Shown: one piece after another, positions 44,921 through 54,011 of the stretch
Layout: the number at the start of each line of letters is the position of its first letter
Position numbering within the stretch: the first letter of the stretch is position 1
Origin: Niabella agricola
Lineage (GTDB): Bacteria > Bacteroidota > Bacteroidia > Chitinophagales > Chitinophagaceae
Reading direction: 5' to 3'
DNA: 64,000 nucleotides
Assembly (NCBI RefSeq): GCF_021538615.1
Contig: NZ_JAJHIZ010000002.1
Location: 310,001-374,000 of the forward strand
The notes under the pieces: model-generated
Database searches by the model: none
Told to the model about the DNA's origin: nothing
The model's input: the letters and a program-made list of their open reading frames with translations, nothing else
Made by a program: the position numbers and the translations under genes

Positions 44921-45781
44921 ATGAAATTAATCAGGTACGGACAACCGGGAAAGGAAAAACCAGGCGTGCTTATCGATGATGTACGTTACGATACATCTGC
45001 ATTTGGAGAAGATTATAACGAAGCTTTTTTTGCAAATAACGGCCTGGAGCGATTGAAGCAGTTTGTGACTGAACAGGCTTCCAGTTTGCCAAAAGTGGAG
45101 GCACAGGAACGCTGGGGAAGTTGTGTGGCCCGTCCTTCCAAAATTATTTGCATCGGTCTGAACTATGCCCTGCATGCGAAAGAAACCAATGCGCCGATCC
45201 CAAAGGAACCGGTGGTGTTTTTTAAATCCACCACAGCATTGTGCGGCCCTTTTGATGATGTAATCATTCCAAAGAATTCGGTTAAAACAGATTGGGAAGT
45301 AGAACTGGCGGTAGTAATCGGGAAAAAAGCTTCCTACGTGGAAGAAGCCGAGGCCTTGGATTATGTAGCGGGTTATGCGCTGCACAATGATTACAGCGAA
45401 CGCGAATTCCAGATCGAACGCGGCGGTCAATGGGTAAAGGGAAAGAGCTGTGACACTTTTGCACCACTGGGGCCCTTTATGGCTACTTCGGATGAAATTG
45501 CAAACCCGAATAACCTCAACCTCTGGCTGAAGGTAAACGGAACCATGATGCAAAATTCCACAACTTCAGATTTTATTTTTAATATCCAGCAGGTGATCAG
45601 TCATCTGAGCCAGTTTATGACCCTGCTTCCGGGTGATGTGATTTCTACCGGAACACCGGCAGGCGTGGGGCTGGGACAAAAACCCGAACCCTGGTACCTG
45701 AAGCCCGGCGATGTGGTAGAGCTGGGAATTGAGGGGCTGGGCACCTCAAAGCAAACAGCAGTGGCTTATCAGAAGCACTAG
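44921..45781 (+). CDS. Fumarylacetoacetate hydrolase (FAH) family protein
   Basis: 286 residues. FAH core with metal ligands in DWEVELAVVIGK (about 126-137) and the conserved block GYALHNDYSEREFQ, then KGKSCDTFAPLGP and DVISTGTPAGVG. The family cleaves or hydrates 2,4-diketo acids with Mg2+ or Mn2+. Beside the SDR gene the best guess is 2,4-diketo-3-deoxy-L-fuconate (or rhamnonate) hydrolase. The length and N-terminal MKLIRYGQPGKEKPG region agree with that subfamily. Followed by a long-loop terminator. Confidence 0.87.
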   Translation: MKLIRYGQPGKEKPGVLIDDVRYDTSAFGEDYNEAFFANNGLERLKQFVTEQASSLPKVEAQERWGSCVARPSKIICIGLNYALHAKETNAPIPKEPVVFFKSTTALCGPFDDVIIPKNSVKTDWEVELAVVIGKKASYVEEAEALDYVAGYALHNDYSEREFQIERGGQWVKGKSCDTFAPLGPFMATSDEIANPNNLNLWLKVNGTMMQNSTTSDFIFNIQQVISHLSQFMTLLPGDVISTGTPAGVGLGQKPEPWYLKPGDVVELGIEGLGTSKQTAVAYQKH

Positions 45782-45801
45782 AGTTCAATTGTTACATACA
45801 T

Positions 45802-45870
45802 AGCTGTATCAAAAGGTTGTTGAAATAGGGGCTTTTCCTAATACAATAAGACTTTTGATACAGCTTTTTT
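45802..45870 (+). terminator. Terminator-like inverted repeat with long loop
   Basis: A perfect 14-bp stem, AGCTGTATCAAAAG (45802-45815) with CTTTTGATACAGCT (45852-45865), separated by 36 nt and followed by T residues. It lies 20 bp after the FAH gene, between convergent genes. Confidence 0.6.
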
Positions 45871-45935
45871 AGGTCTATAACGGCATCGCCGTGCTTGTTC
45901 CTGCCGTTTCCCCGGGGGCGGGCGCAGTTCATTCC

Positions 45936-46301
45936 CTACACCAGCGCCGTCGCTGTTTGAGCCTTCTTCTTTTCCTGCCGGATCTGCTTATCGCCCCACT
46001 GCTTCAAATGACTAATAAACGGGATCAGCTCTTTCCCGGTTGCTGTTAGTGCGTATTCTACACGCGGGGGCACTTCATGATAAACATGCCTGCTTATCAG
46101 GTGATCCTCTTCCAGCTCCCGTAAGGTTTGCGTAAGCATCTTGGGCGTAATGTTTTGCAAAAGGCGTTTCAGTTCGCCATAGCGCAGCACATTTTTATGT
46201 GCGTGAATGTACCATAAAATGCGTCCCTTGTACTTGCCTCCAACCCTTCGGAACGCATAATCCAGGGAGCAGACATAGTCTGTAGAAATTATTTTTGCCA
46301 T
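45936..46301 (-). CDS. HxlR-family winged-helix transcriptional regulator
   Basis: 121 residues. HxlR fold: GGKYKGRILWYIHAHKNVLRYGELKRLL, then ITPKMLTQTLRELEEDHLISR (recognition helix and turn) and the wing VPPRVEYALTATGKEL. Only one Cys (C11), so thiol sensing as in some family members is possible but unproven. Divergent from an oxidoreductase gene with a 123-bp shared promoter region containing an inverted repeat; it likely represses that gene and itself. Confidence 0.93.
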   Translation of the reverse strand: MAKIISTDYVCSLDYAFRRVGGKYKGRILWYIHAHKNVLRYGELKRLLQNITPKMLTQTLRELEEDHLISRHVYHEVPPRVEYALTATGKELIPFISHLKQWGDKQIRQEKKKAQTATALV

Positions 46302-46335
46302 TTATGCTCTTTTTAATCGCTGATAATCAACAATA

Positions 46336-46404
46336 GTATACTTTTAGTAGATAGGTTACTAAAAAGTGCATACTTGTTTTAAAGATACTATAAAAATAGA
46401 TTTG
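46336..46404 (+). promoter_or_regulatory. HxlR operator candidate and oxidoreductase promoter
   Basis: An imperfect inverted repeat, GTATACTTTTAGTA (46336-46349) against TACTAAAAAGTGCATAC (46357-46373), sits just before the oxidoreductase promoter, whose -7 box is TAGATTTG (46397-46404) with a weak CTTG at about -33. This placement fits repression by the divergent HxlR protein. Confidence 0.5.
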
Positions 46405-46424
46405 CATGCTAAAATGATCAATCA

Positions 46425-47372
46425 ATGAAAGCAATTTTATTACAAGAGGCCGGAGGAGTGGAGCAGCTGCAACTGACAGATCTGCCAGAACCGGTTGTAA
46501 AAAAGAACGAGGTGCTGATAAAAACAAAGGCCATCAGCATAAACCCGGTTGATGTAAAAGCAAGGGCAAACAGCAATACGATTAACTGGCTTTTTGGTGC
46601 ACAGCGTCCCGTCATCCTGGGATGGGATATTTCGGGAGAAGTGGCGGCCACCGGCATTGATGTAACGAAATTCAAAAAGGGAGATGCGGTGTTTGGAATG
46701 GTGAATTTTCCGGGAAGTGGTAATGGCTACGCCGAATATGTAGCAGCCCCGGAAGACCAGCTGGCATTGAAGCCATCCGGCTGCACGCATGAAGTGGCCG
46801 CCGCAGCTACGCTGGCGGCTTTAACCGCATGGCAGGCCCTGGTACCGGCTAACCCTGTTGGCAAGGGAGATAAAGTGCTCATTCATGCAGGTGCCGGTGG
46901 GGTGGGGCATTTCGCGATACAGATTGCAAAATTGCTGGGGGCTTATGTGGTAGCAACTTCTTCTGCAACGAACCGGGATTTCATCCTGTCATTGGGCGCC
47001 GATGCACATATTGATTACACAAAAGATAAATTCGACGAGGTGCTGAAGGATATGGATTTTGTGCTGGACACTATGGGCGGCGACATATTGGTACGGTCGG
47101 TTGCTGTAACCAGACCTGGCGGAGGCATCATTACCTTGCCTACTCCGAATTTTTCTGCGGAAGCAAAGGCCGCCGCTGCAGCAAGAGAGGTTGACCTCCG
47201 GCAGATTATGGTACAATCAAGCGGACGGGATATGCAGTCTATTGCCGCACTGCTTGAGGAAGGAAAACTAAAAGCCCGGGTGGCTGCCGTTTATCCCTTC
47301 GGAGAAATGGCAAAGGCCCATCTGCAGGTGGAAACCGGAAGAACGGTTGGCAAGGTGATTGTTGCCTTGTAA
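46425..47372 (+). CDS. NADP-dependent oxidoreductase, zinc-free MDR (quinone oxidoreductase-like)
   Basis: 315 residues. Medium-chain dehydrogenase/reductase fold: GroES-like domain (1-130) with GWDISGEV, then the Rossmann domain with HAGAGGVGHFAIQIAKLLGA (about 152-171). No catalytic zinc ligands, so it belongs with quinone oxidoreductases or enoyl reductases. The divergent HxlR regulator suggests induction by electrophiles such as quinones or aldehydes. Followed by a strong bidirectional terminator. Confidence 0.9.
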   Translation: MKAILLQEAGGVEQLQLTDLPEPVVKKNEVLIKTKAISINPVDVKARANSNTINWLFGAQRPVILGWDISGEVAATGIDVTKFKKGDAVFGMVNFPGSGNGYAEYVAAPEDQLALKPSGCTHEVAAAATLAALTAWQALVPANPVGKGDKVLIHAGAGGVGHFAIQIAKLLGAYVVATSSATNRDFILSLGADAHIDYTKDKFDEVLKDMDFVLDTMGGDILVRSVAVTRPGGGIITLPTPNFSAEAKAAAAAREVDLRQIMVQSSGRDMQSIAALLEEGKLKARVAAVYPFGEMAKAHLQVETGRTVGKVIVAL

Positions 47373-47406
47373 CGCGGCTAAACCCGGCAGTTGCAACCGG
47401 CAAAAT

Positions 47407-47450
47407 AAAAAAGGAGTGGAGGCATCACAAGATGCCTCCACTCCTTTTTT
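47407..47450. terminator. Strong bidirectional terminator
   Basis: A perfect 20-bp stem (AAAAAAGGAGTGGAGGCATC with its complement) around an ACAA loop, with A and T tracts on both sides. It serves the oxidoreductase (+) and fabI (-), whose 3' ends face each other. Confidence 0.95.
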
Positions 47451-47495
47451 ATCGGAACGGCGGGAAATACGATTGTCCGCCATTGAGCTGCTGAA

Positions 47496-48308
47496 TTACT
47501 GCATCGATTCCAATACCGCTTCCGTAACACCCGTAAAACTGAACCCTCCATCGTGGAAAAGGTTTTGCATGGTTACATAGCGGGTAAGATCGCTGAACAT
47601 AACGGAAATATAATTGGCGCAGTCTTCTGCAGGAGCGTTACCTAGGGGGCTCATTTTCTCTGCATAGCTGATAAAATTATCAAACCCTTTTACGCCACTG
47701 CCTGCAGTGGTTTTGGTAGGCGACTGTGAAATGGTGTTGATCCGTACTTTTTTCTTAACACCATAGTAATAGCCAAATGTGCGGGTAATGCTCTCGAGCA
47801 GGGCTTTGGCATCTGCCATCTCACTATAGTCGGGAAATACACGTTGTGCTGCAATATAGGTCAGCGCAATTACGCTGGCGTGTTCATTTAAAGCGTCCAG
47901 ATCCCATGCTGTCTTTAAGATGCGGTGCAGGCTCATGGACGAGATGTCAAATGTTTTATGGTTCCAGTCGTAATTTAAATCGGTATATCCTTTCCCCTTC
48001 CGCACATTTAAACCCATACCTACAGAGTGCAGGATAAAATCGATTTTTCCTCCAAAATGTGCTGTTGATTGTTCAAACAGGGATTTCAGGTCATCCATGC
48101 TGGTAACATCGGCGCCGATCACCGGGGCGTTACCGCACGCTTCGGCCAGCTTGTTGATTTCGCCCATGCGTAGCGCTACCGGAGCATTGGTCAGCACCAG
48201 TTCTGCTCCTTCGCGATAGCATTGCTGTGCCGTTTTCCATGCAATGGATTTTTCATCCAATGCACCAAAGATGATTCCTTTTTTCCCTTTTAAAAGATTA
48301 TATGCCAT
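47496..48308 (-). CDS. fabI: Enoyl-[acyl-carrier-protein] reductase FabI
   Basis: 270 residues. Last step of each fatty acid elongation cycle, NADH-dependent, in the cytoplasm. The atypical SDR features of FabI are present: GALDEKSIAW (15-24) for nucleotide binding, Y151, and catalytic Y161-x6-K168 (YSEMADAK). SHSVG-equivalent LHSVGMG near 93-99. Single gene with its own upstream region (48309-48360). Confidence 0.95.
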   Translation of the reverse strand: MAYNLLKGKKGIIFGALDEKSIAWKTAQQCYREGAELVLTNAPVALRMGEINKLAEACGNAPVIGADVTSMDDLKSLFEQSTAHFGGKIDFILHSVGMGLNVRKGKGYTDLNYDWNHKTFDISSMSLHRILKTAWDLDALNEHASVIALTYIAAQRVFPDYSEMADAKALLESITRTFGYYYGVKKKVRINTISQSPTKTTAGSGVKGFDNFISYAEKMSPLGNAPAEDCANYISVMFSDLTRYVTMQNLFHDGGFSFTGVTEAVLESMQ

Positions 48309-48398
48309 ACAGTTGAATTATGAGCGGTAAAAATAAGAATATAATTCATCTTTTAAGATTTTTATCCGGATGGCAACCGGAATCCCGTTACTCCTGTC

Positions 48399-50606
48399 TT
48401 ACTTCTCATTTCTGGTGTCTGCCTTCTCATTTTTTAACGATTGAAGATCCTGGTAATGCCGGATGCCTTCCATAACACCTGCGGCCTGTTGCTCCCTGGC
48501 GAAGTATACGTGCCGGCTCTTTTTTAACGACTCCAGTTCGGGGCTGTGATTCGAAACGACGATGCCCCTGGTTTGACCGCGCAGCATATCGATATCATTG
48601 CCCCCGTTGCCGGCAGTTATGAAATGATCCAGCGGCAGCTGCCACTTATAGCTCAGGTAGCGGACGGCGTTGCCTTTACCCGCTCTTACTGGTAGAATGT
48701 CCAGGTACCGGTTGTCTGTCAGCAATATTTTTGCTCTCAGTTTGCGGTCATCCAGAAATTTGTAAAGATTTGCAAGATCGCCCTCCTTAAAGCGCTCATC
48801 CACGTAGTAGCTGAGTTTGTATTCCCACTGGGCATCGGGTTCCTGCAGGTGTAAACCCGGATAGTTTTCGAGCGCTGCTACCAACTCTTTCCGTTTCCAT
48901 TGATGATTGATGTGGCTTTCCCATCCGGGGTCGGGGAGAAAATTGCGGGTATAGTAAATTTCCGTTCCGGCAGAACAAATGAGGATATCGGGCTCCGGAA
49001 ACCGGAACTGCTGAAGTGCAGCACGCGTAAGTTCTTTATTGCGGCCGGAAGCGATCCCGAAAATCACTTTATTCTTATGATCATCTACCCATTGTTTTAT
49101 TTGATCCAGGCCCGAATCATCATCGCCTTCCACAAGCGTTCCATCAAGATCAGAGATAAAGAACAGATCGGCCTTCATCAGCTTTTTACCAAAAGGCAGT
49201 TCCTGTGTTTCTTTTAGCTGAGCGGTTGGTTGATATATATCATCAATAGCATTGAGATAGTTTTTTACATGGGCTTCCCAGGAATAATCTTCCTGTCCGG
49301 CCCGTATCCCGTTAGCAGAATATCGTTCCCAGAGCGTGGTATCGGCAATGATTTTCTTTAAAGCGTCCGCCACCTCTCTGGTGTCCTGAACATTTACCAG
49401 CATACCGTTGCGGGCATTTCCGATAATCTCTTTCGGCCCCCCCGTGGGTGAAGCCACGATCGGCAAACCACAGGCTGCAGCTTCTACAATGGTTAGTCCG
49501 AAATTTTCACCAGGGGTGGCATTTACAAATACGCCCTTGCGCTGGGCTGCCAGGCGGTATATTTCGGGCACTTCCAGTGAAGGATCATTTTTTTTTGGTA
49601 ATGCCATCTTACCATACAGGTCGTATTTGTCCATTAGCAGCAGCAGCCGGGTCAGAATTTCCTGCTCATCTTCCGGCATCTGTGTAATGTCTTTCCGCAC
49701 CCCCGCAAAAATGGCCAGGTTGGCCATGCTTTGTAATTCTTTGTCCTGGCCGAAACAATCAATGAGGGTATCAAAATTTTTACGTTTGTCGGCGCGCCCG
49801 ATCGAAAGAATAAGGGGTTTCCCCGGGGCGAAGAGAAAGCGCTCGATCTCTGAGTTTACCCGGTACATGGCCTGTTCCTGTTCCAGGGGCACCGTAAAAG
49901 AAGGGAGCCCGATGCGGTAAAAAGGATAAAACACATCGGTATTGATGCCCGGAGGAATGATCCGGAACCGGGCCTGGCCTTTGTTCCGGTAAGCGCTATA
50001 TTGTGTATCGATTTCGTGTTGGGTGCTCGCAATAATGAGGTTGGCCTGCCGCAGGGTCTTTTCCTCTTCACTGACTCTGCGGACCATATTGAATTTCTGG
50101 TTGATCGTTTCTTCCGAAAGCCCGTCCTTTAAAAGGATACTTTTTTTGTTCAGCCCCAATGAATGGCCCGTAGCAATAAAGGGAATCTCGAAGATCTTGC
50201 TGATTTCACCCGCGATGTAATTGCCGTCTGCATAATGCCCGTGTACCACATCGGGGTAGTCATCCTGCTTCTCTATAAAACGGATTACCTTGTCTACAAA
50301 TTCATCAAGGTTATCCCATAAACTTTCTTTAGGTTTGTATAGTTGACCGCCACAGGCGATGCGCACAATACGGGCCTTGGAGGATATGGTTTCTATCTCG
50401 TGATTGTATGTTTCTGATACCCGTTTATCTGCAATCCGCCTTGTGAAAAGATCCACCTTCCGGACCTGCGGATGATGAGACAGGGCCTCTAGTAATTCCA
50501 GTACATACTTTACCTGTCCGCCCGTGTCTTTATCTCTTCCGATTTCAGGTTGATGATAACGGATCAATCCATGCGGACTAAAGAGTTGTATATAATATTC
50601 CTGCAT
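48399..50606 (-). CDS. Sucrose-phosphate synthase/sucrose-phosphatase bifunctional fusion
   Basis: 735 residues in two parts. 1-460: GT-B glycosyltransferase of family GT4 with GRDKDTGGQVKYVLEL (23-38), HGHYADGNY (122-130), and the E-x7-E motif at E367/E375 in GENFGLTIVEA, which match sucrose-phosphate synthase (UDP-glucose + fructose-6-P). 475-735: HAD-IIB phosphatase with D486-L-D488-G-T and GNGGNDIDML, matching sucrose-phosphatase. Together they would make sucrose from UDP-glucose. No signal peptide. Divergent from a GH32-like gene 155 bp away, so synthesis and cleavage of sucrose are probably paired. A glycosylglycerate or related product is the main alternative. Confidence 0.85.
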   Translation of the reverse strand: MQEYYIQLFSPHGLIRYHQPEIGRDKDTGGQVKYVLELLEALSHHPQVRKVDLFTRRIADKRVSETYNHEIETISSKARIVRIACGGQLYKPKESLWDNLDEFVDKVIRFIEKQDDYPDVVHGHYADGNYIAGEISKIFEIPFIATGHSLGLNKKSILLKDGLSEETINQKFNMVRRVSEEEKTLRQANLIIASTQHEIDTQYSAYRNKGQARFRIIPPGINTDVFYPFYRIGLPSFTVPLEQEQAMYRVNSEIERFLFAPGKPLILSIGRADKRKNFDTLIDCFGQDKELQSMANLAIFAGVRKDITQMPEDEQEILTRLLLLMDKYDLYGKMALPKKNDPSLEVPEIYRLAAQRKGVFVNATPGENFGLTIVEAAACGLPIVASPTGGPKEIIGNARNGMLVNVQDTREVADALKKIIADTTLWERYSANGIRAGQEDYSWEAHVKNYLNAIDDIYQPTAQLKETQELPFGKKLMKADLFFISDLDGTLVEGDDDSGLDQIKQWVDDHKNKVIFGIASGRNKELTRAALQQFRFPEPDILICSAGTEIYYTRNFLPDPGWESHINHQWKRKELVAALENYPGLHLQEPDAQWEYKLSYYVDERFKEGDLANLYKFLDDRKLRAKILLTDNRYLDILPVRAGKGNAVRYLSYKWQLPLDHFITAGNGGNDIDMLRGQTRGIVVSNHSPELESLKKSRHVYFAREQQAAGVMEGIRHYQDLQSLKNEKADTRNEK

Positions 50607-50761
50607 TGTGTATTATTTTAAAAGGGAAGGAGTCCGTACAGTTCCCGGAGGGCGGAAAGCACCGGTGTTCATCCAGGAGGAGGGCGTACTTAATAACTCC
50701 CAACCGCTACAGTGCGGTAATCAGACTTAAAACGGTTGAAATATAGTTAATTTTTTAAAAA

Positions 50762-52240
50762 ATGGAGCGGATAACCGATAATTTATATTCAGGGTCAGGA
50801 TTTAGCGAATGGGAGATCGGAGATGTAACCATGATCCTGCACAAAGATGTATACCATCTTTTTCACCTGATCATTCCCAATCATGACTATATCGCGCATG
50901 CGGTTTCAAAAGATGGTATTACCTGGCGAAGAGTAAAGAACGCACTGTTCGTAGGCGATCCGGGAGACTGGGATGATGATATGCTCTGGACCATGCAGGT
51001 ATATGCGTCCAATAACCGCTTCGAAATGTATTATACAGGATTGCAGCGCAAAGACCGTGGGGTGGTATCCAAAATCGGACTGGCTGTTTCAGATAATTTG
51101 TTCGACTGGGAGAAGGTAAACGACGAAGTGTTTCCTTTTGGACCAAGAGCCCCTTATTATGAAACTTATGAGAATAATCCCCGGCTTTGGATGAGCTTCA
51201 GGGATCCGTTCCGGTACGACTATGAGGGAAAGACTTTCTTCCTCGTTTGTACACGGTCGGCTACAGGACCGGTTTCGCGGCGGGGGTGTGTAGGTTTGGT
51301 ACAATTAATGGAAAAGGAGCTGATCTTCCATCCGCCGCTGCACTACCCGCGCATGTATGATGACGTGGAATGCCCCTGCGTATTTGAACTCAACGGAAGG
51401 CATTATTTGCTGGGCTCGATCCGCGAAGATATAAAAGTACGTTACTGGTTTGCACCCGACTTTATGGGCGAATATCATTGCTTTCATAACAATGTACTGC
51501 TGCCGCAGGGTAATTATGCCGCCCGTATTCAAAAGGACGGTGATTATTTGCTGATCTACAACTTTTTTTATGCAAATGGCAACGTCAATGCCCTGCGTAT
51601 TTTTCCGCCGCCCAAGCAGCTGGAAACAGACGAACGGGGAAGGCTGGTGCTTAAGAGTTATTACCGCTGGGACCAGATGGTGATTCATACGCTTCTCCAG
51701 CGTGAGATGGGGTCCATCATTACGCTGTTCCAAAATCCTACTGCATCTTTTGAACAGGCACATGATAAGTGGACCTGCGGTTCCCGCAGCGGATACGAAG
51801 TGTTTGTGATCCAAAAGTCTGCGCCTAGTTTTATCTGGGAAGGAATACTGGCTGTGGAAGGTATGGGAAAATTAGGATTGGTAACCGATATCGATGAGGA
51901 AGGATCGGGGTATTATTATAGCTTTGACGTAATCAATAGTGTTGTACATCTGCAAAGCTGGGGTTTTAACGCGGCTAATACCCGGTCGAATTTTGTGTAT
52001 AATGTTCTCCAGGATAATATTTTTCATTTAAAGGAAGAAAAGGAATTCCACTTCCGGCTAATCCGTTATGGCAATTACATTGAACTGGCCATCGACGGCA
52101 TTGTAAAGCTGTCCCTGATCGATTATACATATTTTGGAAACGGCATTGGTTTGTATTCGGCTTCCTCGACGATTTCCCTCAGGAGTTCAACACTGAAAAA
52201 CCTGCCGGTACCAGAGAGCGAATACAGCAGTAATCATTGA
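50762..52240 (+). CDS. Cytoplasmic GH32-like beta-fructosidase/sucrase
   Basis: 492 residues, no signal peptide. Five-bladed propeller signs of GH32: candidate nucleophile D21 in EIGDVTMI (the usual WMNDPNG is replaced), YHLFHLI plus IAHAVSKDGITW, stabiliser R147-D148-P in SFRDPF, and acid/base E203-C-P in DVECPC. The C-terminal part (about 350-480) looks like a beta-sandwich with a GNYIELAIDG strand. Probably hydrolyses sucrose made by the divergent sucrose-phosphate synthase fusion; other fructosides or even a phosphorylase-like role remain open. Followed by a terminator at 52356. Confidence 0.78.
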   Translation: MERITDNLYSGSGFSEWEIGDVTMILHKDVYHLFHLIIPNHDYIAHAVSKDGITWRRVKNALFVGDPGDWDDDMLWTMQVYASNNRFEMYYTGLQRKDRGVVSKIGLAVSDNLFDWEKVNDEVFPFGPRAPYYETYENNPRLWMSFRDPFRYDYEGKTFFLVCTRSATGPVSRRGCVGLVQLMEKELIFHPPLHYPRMYDDVECPCVFELNGRHYLLGSIREDIKVRYWFAPDFMGEYHCFHNNVLLPQGNYAARIQKDGDYLLIYNFFYANGNVNALRIFPPPKQLETDERGRLVLKSYYRWDQMVIHTLLQREMGSIITLFQNPTASFEQAHDKWTCGSRSGYEVFVIQKSAPSFIWEGILAVEGMGKLGLVTDIDEEGSGYYYSFDVINSVVHLQSWGFNAANTRSNFVYNVLQDNIFHLKEEKEFHFRLIRYGNYIELAIDGIVKLSLIDYTYFGNGIGLYSASSTISLRSSTLKNLPVPESEYSSNH

Positions 52241-52355
52241 TCCCTGGAACCTTCAACCGGCACCGGTCCGGGAGTGCATATTGCGGCTCTGGATAACGAT
52301 TGTTTTGTGTGCTATGTTGTATTATTAAACAATTTTGCATTTAACCAGGCACCCC

Positions 52356-52392
52356 CAATCAGCAACTTGTGCCCGCTGGCTGATTGCTTTTT
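52356..52392 (+). terminator. Terminator after the GH32-like gene
   Basis: CAATCAGC (52356-52363) pairs with GCTGATTG (52379-52386), followed by CTTTTT. Confidence 0.7.
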
Positions 52393-52402
52393 AATATGAA
52401 GG

Positions 52403-53086
52403 TTAGGTTTTGGAGCGGGGTTGTTTGCTTTCCAGGTCCGTCAACCGGGCCAGGTATTCTTCCTGGTTGGTGAGCAACTGGTCCAGCTTTTCATGAAGGA
52501 TGCGCACTTCCAGTTCGGACTTCAGGTTTACCATATAATCCATTTTTGAGCGGACGCGGTCTTTTTCTTCCTGCCGGTTCTGGCTCATCATAATGATCGG
52601 CGCCTGGAGCGCTGCCAGGCAGGAAAGAATCAGGTTGAGGAGGATAAAAGGGTAGGGGTCGAAGCCCTTGTTATGCATCCAATATATATTGACAAAGATC
52701 CACGCCAGCAGGAAAATGATAAAAGCAATAATAAAGGTCCAGCTGCCGCCAAAACCAGATACGCGGTCGGCCAGCCGTTGTCCCATCGTTAATTGGTTAC
52801 TGTCGTCTTCATCAATCATATCGGATATGATCGTTTGATTGGTCATGGATGAGATCACACTATCTTCCAGTTCTGAAAGCTGATGGATATCCCTCAGCAG
52901 GTATTTGGAGATATATTGCAGTTTGTATTCATTAAGTTCGTTGTAAGGAATACTGTCCGAGCGCTTAAGATCCGGGCGCTCCAGTTTGATGTATTCAAAC
53001 AATGCTGGGCGCAGCTGCCTGCAAGGGATTTTTTCATTTTCCTTGCTTTGACTGGTTGATGAACCGGCGAATACAGAATCGTTCAT
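52403..53086 (-). CDS. DUF1003 membrane protein
   Basis: 227 residues. Two adjacent membrane helices (about 115-137 and 147-170) with FGGSWTFIIAFI and the helix-flanking NIYWMHNKGFDPYPFILLNLILSCLAALQAP spread over the second, the hallmark of DUF1003. A charged C-terminal tail (about 172-227) is predicted coiled coil. Function not known. Transcribed toward the GH32 terminator, alone. Confidence 0.88.
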   Translation of the reverse strand: MNDSVFAGSSTSQSKENEKIPCRQLRPALFEYIKLERPDLKRSDSIPYNELNEYKLQYISKYLLRDIHQLSELEDSVISSMTNQTIISDMIDEDDSNQLTMGQRLADRVSGFGGSWTFIIAFIIFLLAWIFVNIYWMHNKGFDPYPFILLNLILSCLAALQAPIIMMSQNRQEEKDRVRSKMDYMVNLKSELEVRILHEKLDQLLTNQEEYLARLTDLESKQPRSKT

Positions 53087-53136
53087 ACCTGTAGTTTTGA
53101 TAAAGCTAAGCTTTTGACCGCGGATTTTAAAGTCTT

Positions 53137-53925
53137 TTAAAGCAGCTTCAGCAGTTGCACGCCATAATAGTTGCCGGAAACGGCGGGTACAAAGAAAATG
53201 GCATTGGCCCTGTCTGATCGCTCCTGTTTTTTAAATTTTTTATAGACCCAATAAGCCGTTGTGGTGGCGGCAATCCCAATTCCGGCGCCGGTTCCGGCAT
53301 CTGCCAGCCAATGCTTGTTTTTGGTCACCCGCAAGGCTGCGGTTGCCGTAGCAGCGCTGTAACCGGCTATCGTATACCATGCCGAACGGTGTCCGTATTC
53401 CCTACGCAGGAACTCGGCGGTGGCAAAAGCAAGGGCAGTATGCCCGGAGGGAAAGGAGTGTGCATCGCTTTTGTCGGGTCGTACGACCCGGGTATTATTT
53501 TTCAAAGGGTAAACAAGGGATGAAGAAATTCCGGCCGATAAGGCCAGCAGCAGTGCCTGCTCCTGCGGTTTGTGGATTCCTTTTACGCCCATGACCTGCA
53601 GGCCAAATACAGCGGCAGCCGGCGCAAAGGCTGTATAATTTTCAGGTTCGAGGAGGGCGCTGGTTTCTTTTAAGGAGATGCGGGGTTCATCCACAAATCG
53701 TTCCGTTTTTTGTACGCGTGCAATTGTAGCAATGGTGCCATAGGCTACCAGGGCTGCCGGAAGTATGTAGGAACGCCCCGTAATTTTACGGGAATGGAAA
53801 CATTGTGGTTTTAAGGCATAGCCGCGGCGCAGGGTGCTGTCTGCCGGCTTTTGCGCCAGGCAGCTGCCGGTGATCAGCAACAGGAAAAGGAGCTGAAAAC
53901 GCGTCTTTAGATGAAGGTGATTCAA
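53137..53925 (-). CDS. Exported PAP2-superfamily phosphatase
   Basis: 262 residues with a signal peptide (about 1-25, ending CLAQ). The three acid phosphatase motifs are present: K-x6-RP in KNNTRVVRP, PSGH in SFPSGHTALAF, and R-x5-H-x3-D in RVTKNKHWLAD. The enzymes remove phosphate from lipids such as undecaprenyl or phosphatidylglycerol phosphate, or from other esters, at the periplasmic face. Substrate unknown. Ends 50 bp upstream of the DUF1003 gene on the same strand; probably co-transcribed with it. Confidence 0.9.
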   Translation of the reverse strand: MNHLHLKTRFQLLFLLLITGSCLAQKPADSTLRRGYALKPQCFHSRKITGRSYILPAALVAYGTIATIARVQKTERFVDEPRISLKETSALLEPENYTAFAPAAAVFGLQVMGVKGIHKPQEQALLLALSAGISSSLVYPLKNNTRVVRPDKSDAHSFPSGHTALAFATAEFLRREYGHRSAWYTIAGYSAATATAALRVTKNKHWLADAGTGAGIGIAATTTAYWVYKKFKKQERSDRANAIFFVPAVSGNYYGVQLLKLL

Positions 53926-54011
53926 TACCGTGATATTTAAACAGGTTTACAAGGATCAGAATATTCTGTGCAAAATACAGTGTTGCTGGTATAAACCGGC
54001 AGCTTTTTTCA

